Positions 1 through 6,237 of a DNA stretch of 9,589 bases are shown in pieces. How positions within the stretch are numbered: the stretch's first letter is position 1; every line of letters starts with the position of its first letter. Below the pieces are notes generated by a model that worked only from the letters and a program-made list of their open reading frames with translations, made no database searches and was not told where the DNA came from. The stretch is taken from assembly GCA_050050615.1 (NCBI GenBank), contig JASFTV010000117.1, forward strand, positions 1 to 9,589. Reading direction: 5' to 3'. Source of the DNA: JASFTV01 sp050050615 (GTDB lineage Bacteria > Desulfobacterota > DSM-4660 > Desulfatiglandales > HGW-15). Position numbers and translations under genes: made by a program.

Positions 1-418
1 CGGCCAGGGCCTCGTCCGGAGGGAGGATCTTGAAGCCGGCTGCTGTTGCAACAACGCTCATTGCCTCAATAAGCTGGGTTTCGATCAGGAAAATCGGGAC
101 AGTGTTCTCAGCCCGGTGCAGGGACATACCTAAACTTGCAGCTCCTGGAGGGCCATCGGTTTCTGCTATCTCTGAATTGATGTGGGGCCTATCCGGCCAA
201 CCTGTGGCTATGAGGACGACTCTTTCAGGGCGAACAGCGCTAAGGAGGCGTTCCGCTGCCAAAAGGGTTAGTGGTCTTTCAGATTTCTGGCGGGCATTTT
301 GGTAAATTCTTCTAGATACCGACCTGAATGGCAGGTCGACTGTTATTAACCTATCGATGTTTTCTGCAACTTCCCTGAATATGTCCGAGGCATTCTTGAT
401 GTCTTGCGGTAGAAACAT
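1..418 (-). CDS. DUF4392 / D-glutamate cyclase-like protein, N-terminal part (runs off the window)
   Basis: Reading the minus strand from the ATG at 418-416 gives an open frame of 139 codons with no stop before the window edge, so the gene continues to the left. The start is MFLPQDIKNASDIF; a GGAG lies about 8 nt upstream. The segment VVLIATGWPDRP followed by SEIAETDGPPGAASL matches the DUF4392 family pattern (a phosphate-loop-like G-rich turn and the E-T-D-G-P motif, residues about 94-98). In the characterised mammalian member this domain belongs to D-glutamate cyclase, which converts D-glutamate to 5-oxo-D-proline; bacterial members often stand alone. It lies 20 nt downstream of the FadR-type regulator on the same strand and is very likely cotranscribed with it. 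Family membership is recognised from motifs. The substrate is inferred from the family only. Confidence 0.82.
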   Translation of the reverse strand, partial: MFLPQDIKNASDIFREVAENIDRLITVDLPFRSVSRRIYQNARQKSERPLTLLAAERLLSAVRPERVVLIATGWPDRPHINSEIAETDGPPGAASLGMSLHRAENTVPIFLIETQLIEAMSVVATAAGFKILPPDEALA

Positions 419-438
419 GGTAGGGTCTCCAAAAGCAA

Positions 439-1164
439 CTAGAGATAGCGATTGACCTCATCCACCGTACGGCTGAAATGATCATAGGCAAGGTTCCTGG
501 CCCGATCGCGATCACCGGCTTCAATGGCTTCGAGCATCCTTTGGTGTTGAGGGAAATAGAAGTTTATGTGTTCGAGATTGGAGAAGTGTTTCTGACAGAC
601 CTCTCGCCATAGTGGTTGGTTCTCAGCTTCGAACAAGAACTCCATTATTCTTACGAAAATTGAATTATGTGTTGCGTGAGCAATGAATAAATGGAAGTTA
701 CGGTTGGCCTCGAAGTAAGCCTCGAAGTCGTGATTGTCTATGGCCTGCTTAATCTCACTGAGCTTTGAACGGAGATTGATTAAATCATCCTCATTAGCTT
801 CGGTAGCCGCTATCTGGATTATCACTGTCTCGATAGCTTGGCGTGCACGAAGCACCTCAAACGGGCTCTCATTCTCTTCAAGCATTTTGATGGTCTTTGA
901 GTCAGGAAGCCGGCTATGGGTGTTTATTTTGACATAAGTGCCATCGCCAACAATAATATCGACGACACCCATAATCTGAAGAGCGCTCAAAGCTTCCCTA
1001 ATCGGTGGTCGGCTGACGCCTAGCTCCTCAGCAATGGTTCGTTCCGATGGCAGCCGCTCACCACGTTTGAATATTCCTTGTTGGACGGCGCCCAATATCT
1101 TCTCCGCAGCCACGGCACTTTTCTTTCTACCTTCGAAATCTGTAACCCTTTGGAAAAAGGCCAT
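439..1164 (-). CDS. FadR-subfamily GntR transcriptional regulator (FCD domain)
   Basis: An N-terminal winged helix (about residues 15-80) holds the GntR signature LPSERTIAEELGVSRPPIREAL. It is followed by an all-alpha FCD ligand-binding domain to the C-terminus ending NRYL. Counting from the upstream ATG at 1176, the FCD metal site would be N158, H162, H211 and H233; the usual first Asp is Asn here. The start at 1164 (241 aa) is preferred over 1176 because the sequence between them carries GGAGAG 4 nt before the second ATG, while nothing SD-like precedes the first. FadR-type proteins are dimeric repressors that sense small organic acids. The downstream D-glutamate cyclase-like gene suggests an amino-acid or carboxylate effector, but this is inference. 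A palindrome over its own transcription start suggests autoregulation. Confidence 0.93.
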   Translation of the reverse strand: MAFFQRVTDFEGRKKSAVAAEKILGAVQQGIFKRGERLPSERTIAEELGVSRPPIREALSALQIMGVVDIIVGDGTYVKINTHSRLPDSKTIKMLEENESPFEVLRARQAIETVIIQIAATEANEDDLINLRSKLSEIKQAIDNHDFEAYFEANRNFHLFIAHATHNSIFVRIMEFLFEAENQPLWREVCQKHFSNLEHINFYFPQHQRMLEAIEAGDRDRARNLAYDHFSRTVDEVNRYL

Positions 1165-1192
1165 AAGTCTCTCCATCAGTACACAAGATTGA

Positions 1193-1215
1193 TATTACCG
1201 GTTATACCGGTAATA
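1193..1215. promoter_or_regulatory. Candidate FadR-type operator (23-bp perfect palindrome)
   Basis: The arms ATTACCGGT and ACCGGTAAT are separated by TAT, and one more T/A pair extends each end. The GGT-N3-ACC core matches the half-site spacing typical of FadR-subfamily operators. It lies 29 nt upstream of the regulator's start codon, just downstream of its -10 box and covering the expected start of transcription, which is a natural place for autorepression. Binding by this regulator is inferred. Confidence 0.75.
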
Positions 1216-1217
1216 CT

Positions 1218-1245
1218 TCTATATAAACCATAAGATAGTTGTCAA
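1218..1245 (-). promoter_or_regulatory. Sigma-70 promoter of the FadR-DUF4392 unit
   Basis: On the minus strand a perfect TTGACA (1245-1240) is followed after 16 nt by TATAGA (1223-1218). The start of transcription would fall near 1211, inside the palindrome at 1193-1215. Confidence 0.7.
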
Positions 1246-1303
1246 GTTTTTTTCATGAGAATTTAGACCCGTTTGAAAAACTTGCAGCCGTTTCTTCTGT
1301 TAT

Positions 1304-1337
1304 AAAAAAAGGGACTAACCAGCGAGGTTAATCCCTT
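1304..1337 (-). terminator. Rho-independent terminator of the truncated tRNA-Ala copy
   Basis: On the minus strand GGGATTAACC pairs with GGTTAGTCCC across a 5-nt loop and is followed by seven T. The single imperfect pair is G-U in minus-strand RNA but C-A in plus-strand RNA, so the hairpin is better on the minus strand. It stands where a terminator for the tRNA fragment at 1348-1395 is expected, as in the intact copy near 4534. Confidence 0.75.
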
Positions 1338-1347
1338 GATTCTTCCA

Positions 1348-1395
1348 TGGTGGTGCTGATGGGGATCGAACCCACGGCCTCAAGAATGCCATTCA
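1348..1395 (-). pseudogene. 3' half of a tRNA-Ala gene (possible attachment-site remnant)
   Basis: This 48-bp stretch matches the 3' half of the intact tRNA-Ala at 4577-4624 in 45 of 48 positions, in the same orientation. The mismatches are at 1354, 1377 and 1383. It keeps part of the anticodon arm with GGC, the variable loop, the T arm with GTTCGATCC, the 3' acceptor strand and the encoded CCA. Similarity stops sharply at the 5' side of the anticodon arm, where the D arm and 5' acceptor strand are missing. It cannot make a tRNA. This is what remains when an element integrates in the anticodon region of a tRNA gene; a decayed tandem tRNA copy is the alternative. Confidence 0.9.
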
Positions 1396-1510
1396 ATTTC
1401 TCTTGTGTATCAATCTAATTATAACCCGTTAAAATTACAACGCATTTCAGGTAATCTGTTTTCCCATCTTGGCAAAAAACTGTCCGCCCATATATTGAGG
1501 CAATGACAAG

Positions 1511-1846
1511 ATGAACAAGCTCTCAACTAAGAATGTGGCCGCGTCGGTAAGGAGCTGCTTGTTGAACATTGCGCGACAAACTGGCAGGCCTTTTGAAGGG
1601 GTTTTGGTCTTATACGGTCTTCCATGATTCCTTTTCCGCTTTTCGCGGTCGGCTCATAAAGGAGATTTCATGCTCAAAGGGGGACTGCTTTTGATCGGAT
1701 TTGGTGATCAGGTAGTTCCAGCGCCAAAGGAGATGGTGTTTCCGACCTCGAAAGGCTGAAGGCCTTTTCTTTTGCCCCCAATAAATATTGACAAAAGCGC
1801 TGATTCTAGCTAATTGTTGGTCAGATTTGGTAATATGACATCCCGA
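1511..1846 (+). pseudogene. AbiEii/AbiGii-type nucleotidyltransferase toxin remnant
   Basis: From the ATG at 1511 the frame reads MNKLSTKNVAASVRSCLLNI, then RQTGRPFEGVLVLYGL, typical of the N-terminus of AbiEii-family toxins. An in-frame TGA at 1625 replaces the usual Glu-Arg. The same frame then resumes with FLFRFSRSAHKGDFMLKGGL, the family's RFLYRLSxSxHxxxFxLKGALL block. It jumps directly to IGFGDQVVPAPKEMVFPT, which in intact proteins lies far downstream, so roughly 90 codons including the catalytic RPTRDIDL region are gone. A stop follows at 1757. A short same-frame echo of the later VxLGxxxSRMKDFYD block may remain at 1817-1846. The start overlaps a TGA as ATGA, suggesting a lost upstream antitoxin gene; only about 18 codons ending IEAMTR remain open there. 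AbiE systems are type IV toxin-antitoxin and phage abortive-infection modules. This copy is dead. Confidence 0.85.
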
Positions 1847-2290
1847 TAAGAAGAAGGCGGCTAATCATAATCTGCTCGAGTTAACACCATTGTTCCACCT
1901 AATACTTCAGAAGAACCGCTTTTAGCACCACAAACTCCCCTTGAGCCTGAGAACTGACCTGAATTATCGCAATTCCCCTGGAATCCTCTTAGAGCGCTCT
2001 CAAAAGTAAAAAAAAGAGATAGTCCTTACGGAGAGGGTGATATGGGCTAAGCAGCAAGGCCCAATTTGTCGTTATAAGAGCTTGGGTTTTTTTCTTTGAA
2101 ATATATTTTCCTACCGACCAGCATCAAGTGAACGCAATAGGTTGAGCATTTGTTTGACGGGGTGCTTCCTAATGAGGTAGCTTGATTTACGCAGATTTTG
2201 GATACAAAACTGCAATATCTTCTGAAATATTCCACGAAATATGTTTTGGCCGGTGAAACAGAGTTTTTTCTATACCCGCGTGAAATTTTG
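1847..2290. other. Stretch without a recognisable gene
   Basis: All frames are broken by stops or give unconvincing products. The only long minus-strand frame (2047-2334) overlaps the slipin start and has no ribosome binding site. Small palindromes occur, such as AGAGCGCTCT near 1990 and the pair TGGGC/GCCCA near 2043-2063, without an assignable role. The promoter of the slipin gene should lie here, but no convincing consensus pair was found. The stretch is probably degraded sequence. Confidence 0.6.
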
Positions 2291-2317
2291 TGAGAGCTTC
2301 TAGCTCTCAGTATTTTT
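2291..2317 (+). terminator. Hairpin plus T run just before the slipin gene
   Basis: TGAGAGCT and AGCTCTCA form a perfect 8-bp stem with a TCT loop, followed after GTA by five T. The ribosome binding site of the slipin gene begins immediately afterwards (2318). It may end transcription from a lost upstream gene or act as an attenuator in the slipin leader. Confidence 0.55.
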
Positions 2318-2332
2318 AAGGAAGGGGACAAC

Positions 2333-3088
2333 ATGTTTTACATTTTGGCACTTGTTTTAATCATTTTCTTTCTATACTCGGCTATAAGGATTTTGAGAGA
2401 ATATGAGCGGGGCGTGATTTTCAGATTAGGTCGCGTTATCAAAACCAAGGGGCCGGGGCTAATCATTCTCATACCGGTCATGGATAGGATGGCCAAGGTG
2501 AGCCTGCGTCTAGTGACAATGGATGTTCCATCTCAGGATGTCATTACACTGGATAATGTATCTGTAAAGGTAAATGCGGTCATATATTTCAGGGTGATGG
2601 AGCCTAACAATGCTGTGATTGAAGTGGAAAACTATCTTTTTGCCACTTCACAGCTTGCCCAGACAACCTTGAGGAGCGTGTGCGGACAGGTGGAGCTAGA
2701 TGAGCTTTTGGCTGAGAGGGAAAAGATAAACACGCAATTGCAAAGCATTTTGGATCACCATACTGACCCGTGGGGGATTAAAGTGACAACCGTGGAGGTG
2801 AAACATATAGATCTGCCGGAGGAGATGAAGAGGGCTATGGCTAGACAGGCTGCTGCAGAAAGGGAAAGGCGGGCTAAAGTGATCAATGCGGAGGGTGAAT
2901 TCCAGGCTGCCAATCGCTTGGCAGAGGCAGCAGCCCTTATTCATAGACACCCTGAGGCCCTGCAGTTAAGATATCTCCAGAGCTTGAGAGAGATATCCAC
3001 TGAGAACAATTCCACGACCCTATTCCCGATACCAGTAGATTTGTTAAGACCCTTTTTGAATAGATCAAAGGGCATGAGCACCTCATAG
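2333..3088 (+). CDS. Slipin: stomatin/prohibitin-like SPFH membrane protein
   Basis: This 251-aa protein has one N-terminal membrane segment (about residues 2-18) followed by the stomatin-type SPFH domain. Landmarks are EYERGVIFRLGR (23-34), GPGLIILIPVMD (40-51), VPSQDVITLDNVSVKVNAV (65-83) and WGIKVTTVEVKHIDLP (147-162). An Ala/Glu/Arg-rich helical part (about 164-200) includes AMARQAAAERERRAKVI. Length and order match bacterial slipins, which form oligomeric scaffolds in the inner membrane, often with the protease-like partner NfeD. No NfeD gene is adjacent, which is unusual. The start is supported by AAGGAAGGGG 5 nt upstream. The next gene, mreB, follows after a 278-nt gap containing no convincing gene; whether the two share a transcript is unknown. 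Confidence 0.93.
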   Translation: MFYILALVLIIFFLYSAIRILREYERGVIFRLGRVIKTKGPGLIILIPVMDRMAKVSLRLVTMDVPSQDVITLDNVSVKVNAVIYFRVMEPNNAVIEVENYLFATSQLAQTTLRSVCGQVELDELLAEREKINTQLQSILDHHTDPWGIKVTTVEVKHIDLPEEMKRAMARQAAAERERRAKVINAEGEFQAANRLAEAAALIHRHPEALQLRYLQSLREISTENNSTTLFPIPVDLLRPFLNRSKGMSTS

Positions 3089-3366
3089 ATATAGTTGCAG
3101 ATCCCCTTGCGATCGGGGATGACAAATCTCATTCAGCTGTACAGAGGCCGAGCAGTGGACTCTGCGGGTGATAACATTAAGGCTTCGTTTGCCAGTGTGG
3201 TGGATGGTGTAAACTGTGCCATGGAGATGCTGTCCATGTTGCCTTGTTCGAATTATTCGGTTCCCCAGAGGGCTGCTGGCTTTTTCATGATCTGTTTGAG
3301 AGTGCCGATTGATTTCATGTAAGTAAGCCAGGTCAGGTAGCCGTCTAAGAAAGGAATATAGAAATA

Positions 3367-4401
3367 ATGTTTCTTGCCCCAATTTCAGGTAGGTTCTCTC
3401 ATGACTTAGCTATTGACCTTGGAACTGCTAACACCCTTGTTTATGTGAAAGGCAGGGGGATTGTGTTAAACGAGCCCTCTGTTGTGGCTGTTAGAAGGGG
3501 AGGTAGTGGAGGTAGCAAAGTTTTGGCTGTTGGTAAAGAAGCCAAATTGATGGTCGGCCGTACCCCTGGAAATATTGTGGCGATACGCCCTATGAAGCAT
3601 GGAGTGATTGCTGATTTTGAAATTACGGAAGCCATGCTTCGCTATTTCATAAGAAAAGTGCATGACCGAAGGAGACTCGTAAGGCCTAGGATTATTATTG
3701 GTGTTCCCAGTGGTATTACCCAAGTTGAAAAGAGGGCGGTTCGCGAGTCTGCCGAGTCTGCAGGAGCAAGAGAGGTATTTTTTGTCGAGGAGCCAATGGC
3801 AGCTGCTATCGGTGCTGGGCTGCCTGTTACAGAACCAAGGGCAAGTATGGTGGTTGACATTGGCGGTGGCACCACAGAGGTTGCTGTGATCTCCCTTGGG
3901 GGTATCGTCTACTGCAAGTCTGTCAGGGTCGCTGGCGACAGGATGGATGAAGCGATAATGGAACACATCAAAAGAAAACACCAGCTTCAGATAGGTGGCG
4001 GGACTGCAGAGATCATCAAAACAAGTATCGGCAATGCCTTTTCTAGTGATCAGGTTGATACTGTTGAAGTGAAAGGAAGAGATCTTGGAAGCGGCATTCC
4101 CAAGATCTTAAACATAGACTCTGATGAAGTAAGGGAGGCCATTTCAGAGCAGATAAATACAATTGTTGAAACTGTGCGCACGGCGCTCGAACAAACGCCT
4201 CCTGAGCTAGCAGCAGACCTGGTTGACAGTGGGATTGTGTTGACCGGAGGTGGGGCATTGCTCAAGAATCTCGATGTCTTGTTAAGATCAGAAACCGAGC
4301 TTCCCATTATCACGGCAGAAGACCCCGTTTCTGTGGTGGCTGTTGGTGCGGGTAAGGCATTGACAGATCTTTCAATCTTGAAACAGGTGCGAGTCGAATG
4401 A
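3367..4401 (+). CDS. mreB: Rod shape-determining protein MreB (bacterial actin)
   Basis: The 344-aa length equals that of normal MreB. The actin-fold motifs are complete: phosphate-1 DLGTANT (17-23), the VLNEPSVVAV segment (33-42), connect-1 FVEEPMAAAIGAGLP (139-153), phosphate-2 VVDIGGGTTEVAVISLGGI (162-180) and the adenosine motif VLTGGGALLKNLD (291-303). It ends soon after EDPVSVVAVGAGKAL. MreB polymerises under the inner membrane and directs the elongation machinery of the cell wall. Start: AAAGGAA lies about 10 nt upstream, and the N-terminus MFLAPISGRFSHDLAIDLG aligns well with known MreBs. mreC, mreD and the rest of the usual operon do not follow, so this may be a second copy or a gene separated from its operon. 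Confidence 0.97.
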   Translation: MFLAPISGRFSHDLAIDLGTANTLVYVKGRGIVLNEPSVVAVRRGGSGGSKVLAVGKEAKLMVGRTPGNIVAIRPMKHGVIADFEITEAMLRYFIRKVHDRRRLVRPRIIIGVPSGITQVEKRAVRESAESAGAREVFFVEEPMAAAIGAGLPVTEPRASMVVDIGGGTTEVAVISLGGIVYCKSVRVAGDRMDEAIMEHIKRKHQLQIGGGTAEIIKTSIGNAFSSDQVDTVEVKGRDLGSGIPKILNIDSDEVREAISEQINTIVETVRTALEQTPPELAADLVDSGIVLTGGGALLKNLDVLLRSETELPIITAEDPVSVVAVGAGKALTDLSILKQVRVE

Positions 4402-4533
4402 GACTTTATCTTTTTAAATCAGCATTCAAGATGTTGTGGTGGGATTTTATGTCTGAAAATCATAGAGTGCTATATTCTTCAATACTCAAACGCCAAGTAG
4501 GGTAGCTATTTGGCAGCAAATATAAAAATCCAC

Positions 4534-4558
4534 AAAAAAAGCCACCTTAGAAGGTAGC
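4534..4558 (-). terminator. Rho-independent terminator of tRNA-Ala
   Basis: On the minus strand GCTACCTT pairs with AAGGTGGC across a 2-nt loop (one U-G pair) and is followed by seven T (plus-strand A run 4534-4540). It begins 19 nt beyond the CCA end of tRNA-Ala. Confidence 0.8.
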
Positions 4559-4576
4559 TTAAGTTATTGAAGTCTT

Positions 4577-4652
4577 TGGTGGAGCTGATGGGGATCGAAC
4601 CCACGACCTCATGAATGCCATTCATGCGCTCTCCCAGCTGAGCTACAGCCCC
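4577..4652 (-). tRNA. tRNA-Ala (anticodon GGC)
   Basis: The 76-nt minus-strand sequence folds as a complete cloverleaf. The acceptor strands are GGGGCTG and CAGCTCC (one G-U pair), the D arm is GCTC...GAGC, and the anticodon stem CATGA/TCATG surrounds the loop ATGGCAT with anticodon GGC. The T arm is GTGGG-TTCGATC-CCCAT, with discriminator A and encoded CCA. Its 3' half is repeated at 1348-1395, marking it as a likely integration site. Confidence 0.97.
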
Positions 4653-4663
4653 AATTTCTGGTC

Positions 4664-4692
4664 ATGATAACAACGCCCCTCAAACCTGTCAA
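4664..4692 (-). promoter_or_regulatory. Promoter of tRNA-Ala
   Basis: On the minus strand a perfect TTGACA (4692-4687) is followed after 17 nt by TATCAT (4669-4664). The expected start of transcription is a few bases before the tRNA 5' end at 4652. Its -35 box forms a palindrome with the -35 box of the opposite promoter (4687-4705). Confidence 0.85.
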
Positions 4693-4699
4693 TATCATA

Positions 4700-4729
4700 T
4701 TGACATCATGATCAGCATGTCCCTATAAT
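4700..4729 (+). promoter_or_regulatory. Promoter of tRNA-Leu
   Basis: Perfect TTGACA (4700-4705) and perfect TATAAT (4724-4729) are separated by 18 nt, 13 nt before the tRNA-Leu gene. Very strong constitutive promoters of this kind are usual for tRNA genes. Confidence 0.9.
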
Positions 4730-4742
4730 CACATCTACCTGT

Positions 4743-4830
4743 GCCGGAGTGGTGAAACTGGTAGACGCGCTGGACTCAAAATCCAGTGGGCCTTGTGCCC
4801 GTGAGAGTTCGATTCTCTCCTCCGGCACCA
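4743..4830 (+). tRNA. tRNA-Leu (anticodon CAA)
   Basis: This 88-nt class II tRNA has acceptor strands GCCGGAG and CTCCGGC and a D loop with GGTAGACGC. The anticodon stem CTGGA/TCCAG surrounds the loop CTCAAAA, giving anticodon CAA, which reads UUG. A long variable arm GGGCCTTGTGCCC, the T arm GAGAG-TTCGATT-CTCTC and an encoded A-CCA complete the gene. Confidence 0.97.
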
Positions 4831-4851
4831 CAAGATGGGATTTTCAAAGGA

Positions 4852-4881
4852 GGGCTTCCAGGAGTGGCGAAGCCCTTTTCT
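4852..4881 (+). terminator. Rho-independent terminator of tRNA-Leu
   Basis: GGGCTTC (4852-4858) and GAAGCCC (4869-4875) pair perfectly across a 10-nt loop, followed by TTTTCT. It begins 22 nt after the tRNA CCA end. Confidence 0.85.
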
Positions 4882-5112
4882 ATTCCGGTCTTCGCCTCAC
4901 CTTCTAATCATCGTTTTCACCCGGGAGCTAAGCTGAAGGCTATCCGAATCAAGGTCAAACCTATGGCGGGCAGGGGCTATCCTCGCAGCATTGTGGTGTA
5001 GAAAAGATTCAAGATCACAACAAATCAAGCCTTATTTTACTAGAAAAAAGAATACTTATGGTAATTTTATAAAGCATAAATATATTTAATTATAATATAA
5101 TTCAATTTATCT
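4882..5112. other. AT-rich intergenic stretch without a recognisable gene
   Basis: An open frame running out of tRNA-Leu to 5001 begins inside the tRNA and has no ribosome binding site, so it is not called. From about 5025 the sequence becomes very AT-rich (for example around 5060-5110), which would suit an upstream promoter element for the promoter at 5113-5141. Confidence 0.6.
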
Positions 5113-5141
5113 TTGACATTTTCGAATAGTTTGTGTAATAT
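5113..5141 (+). promoter_or_regulatory. Sigma-70 promoter of the PilZ gene
   Basis: TTGACA (5113-5118), a 17-nt spacer and TAATAT (5136-5141) form a near-perfect promoter preceded by about 80 nt of AT-rich DNA. Transcription would start near 5148, leaving a leader of about 220 nt before the PilZ start codon. Confidence 0.8.
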
Positions 5142-5147
5142 TACCCT

Positions 5148-5365
5148 TTACGCGACAAGGGTGTTTCCCATAAATCTATGGGTGAGTATTGATAGGCAAT
5201 GTAGGCCAGAACTCCAATACTCGTCTTGGAGGGAGGGGCTTTTTCCCAAATATTCCCCTGTCTTCTTGTGTGCTGCTGAACTTAGTAGGAGAGTCTGAGG
5301 GTGCGCCTATTCCTCAAGCGGTTCCAAGAATGCGAGCCTGAGTATTACAGATGGCGGAGAAGAAG
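5148..5365 (+). promoter_or_regulatory. Long, possibly structured 5' leader of the PilZ gene
   Basis: The leader contains a perfect hairpin CCCATA-AATC-TATGGG (5167-5182). Directly after it, an 8-bp pair GAGTATTG/CAATACTC (5184-5191 with 5215-5222) encloses 23 nt. No convincing coding frame with a ribosome binding site was found. The known c-di-GMP riboswitch cores were not recognised. It may be a regulatory leader or merely a long untranslated region. Confidence 0.4.
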
Positions 5366-6064
5366 ATGACCTACCACACCATGAAGAACAAACAGAGAAT
5401 AAGAGAAGCAATCGATTTTTTGATATCCGGTTTTAGGAGGATTGCCCTTCGGGTTCAGGGGCGAGATGGCGTATATTACTCCAGGATCATCATGGCAAAT
5501 TACGGGAGCGATTCCTCAAGAATTGGGGAACGATCTGAACTGGTCATTGAGAAGCTCACTCCGGAAAAAGGCAATTCCCTGATTCAGTCCAATTCCAAGG
5601 CTGTCGTGGAATTTTCACTTGGCGATAGAACGGCCGAGTTTGACACGGAGTATATTGGTTCAAGTGACTCCCGATTTTCTCGCCTCATCATTAGCTTCCC
5701 GGAACGGATAAGGCTCAGGGAGAGGCGAGGACGCGATAGAGGCACAGAGGAAACACCAAGGTTTGTCAGCGTTCGATTTACTGTAGATAAAGGTTCAGAG
5801 GAAGAGAAAACCTACGAGCTCGAGATAATTGACTATTCAGCAATCGGCGTCGGTATATTGGTAACTAAAAAGGACTTTGATCTGCTCAAGAAAATAGAGG
5901 TGGGCGAGAAAATACAGGAGATGACACTCTATGCCAAGTGGACCACGGTCAGGGTGGATGGGACGGTGATGCATAAAACCAGGATCAAGGATCCTCAGCA
6001 TAAGGGCTCCTACATTCTCGGAGTTCAATTAGGAGAAGTTCTTGAAGGTGATAAGTCCGTGTAG
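5366..6064 (+). CDS. PilZ-domain protein (c-di-GMP receptor type)
   Basis: The protein is 232 aa from the ATG at 5366. That start is preferred to the ATG at 5351 because GGAG lies 6 nt before it, while the earlier ATG has no clear binding site. Numbering from 5351, the C-terminal half shows the PilZ binding signature: an Arg cluster fitting RxxxR (R121-R125 or R126-R130, in RLRERRGRDR) and, about 35 residues later, DYSAIG (161-166), matching D/N-x-S-x-x-G. The N-terminal part (about 20-118) is a beta-rich region resembling the YcgR-like domains that precede PilZ. No membrane segment is visible, so it is probably cytoplasmic. Such proteins couple c-di-GMP to motility or surface functions by protein contacts. 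The target here is unknown, and the gene is alone between its promoter and a strong terminator. Confidence 0.85.
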   Translation: MTYHTMKNKQRIREAIDFLISGFRRIALRVQGRDGVYYSRIIMANYGSDSSRIGERSELVIEKLTPEKGNSLIQSNSKAVVEFSLGDRTAEFDTEYIGSSDSRFSRLIISFPERIRLRERRGRDRGTEETPRFVSVRFTVDKGSEEEKTYELEIIDYSAIGVGILVTKKDFDLLKKIEVGEKIQEMTLYAKWTTVRVDGTVMHKTRIKDPQHKGSYILGVQLGEVLEGDKSV

Positions 6065-6120
6065 TGTTCCGAAGGAAAGCTCTTCAGGGGCCCTTACCAG
6101 GGTTACCCAGAACTTAATGC

Positions 6121-6156
6121 CAAAACCCCATTTCTCATAGTGAGAGTGGGGTTTTG
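6121..6156. terminator. Strong bidirectional-type terminator after the PilZ gene
   Basis: CAAAACCCCA and TGGGGTTTTG are perfect inverted arms, and the loop between them can pair further through TTCTCA/TGAGA. The arms supply a T run in one direction and an A run in the other. It begins 57 nt after the PilZ stop. Confidence 0.85.
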
Positions 6157-6237
6157 AGTTTGATGAGCCAAAACTAAACTGGTGACAATAAAAGTGAGAG
6201 GCTCAAACCCTTTACCTAAAAGGAAAGGAGGGGGGGA

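Larger units (their letters stand above)
1348..4624. mobile_element. Possible decayed tRNA-Ala-associated integrative island
   Basis: The outer limits are direct repeats of the tRNA-Ala 3' half (1348-1395 and 4577-4624), offset by 3229 bp. The intact tRNA is at one end and the 3' fragment is at the far end, downstream of the tRNA's 3' end, as expected for site-specific insertion. Inside are an abiE-type toxin wreck, an orphan slipin gene and a solitary mreB. No integrase, excisionase or mobilisation gene is visible, so the element would be old and immobile. The slipin and mreB genes could equally be ancestral chromosome between two former tRNA-Ala copies. Confidence 0.45.

Noticed and set aside
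2047..2334. 95-codon minus-strand open frame before the slipin gene
   Set aside because: No ribosome binding site, no family resemblance, and it overlaps the slipin start and the hairpin at 2291-2309.
3095..3322. 75-codon frame between slipin and mreB
   Set aside because: No SD sequence and atypical composition; the gap also holds only a weak ATCCCC/GGGGAT hairpin with no T run.
3466..3981. 171-codon minus-strand frame inside mreB
   Set aside because: Shadow of a fully conserved mreB reading frame.
4402..4533. Integrase remnant next to tRNA-Ala
   Set aside because: All frames are short and show no tyrosine-recombinase motif, so the island has no visible integrase.
4786..5001. 71-codon frame starting inside tRNA-Leu
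   Set aside because: It begins within the tRNA and crosses its terminator; no binding site or recognisable domain.
5148..5365. c-di-GMP riboswitch before the PilZ gene
   Set aside because: The conserved GEMM cores and tetraloop-receptor features were looked for by eye and not found; kept only as an unclassified leader.
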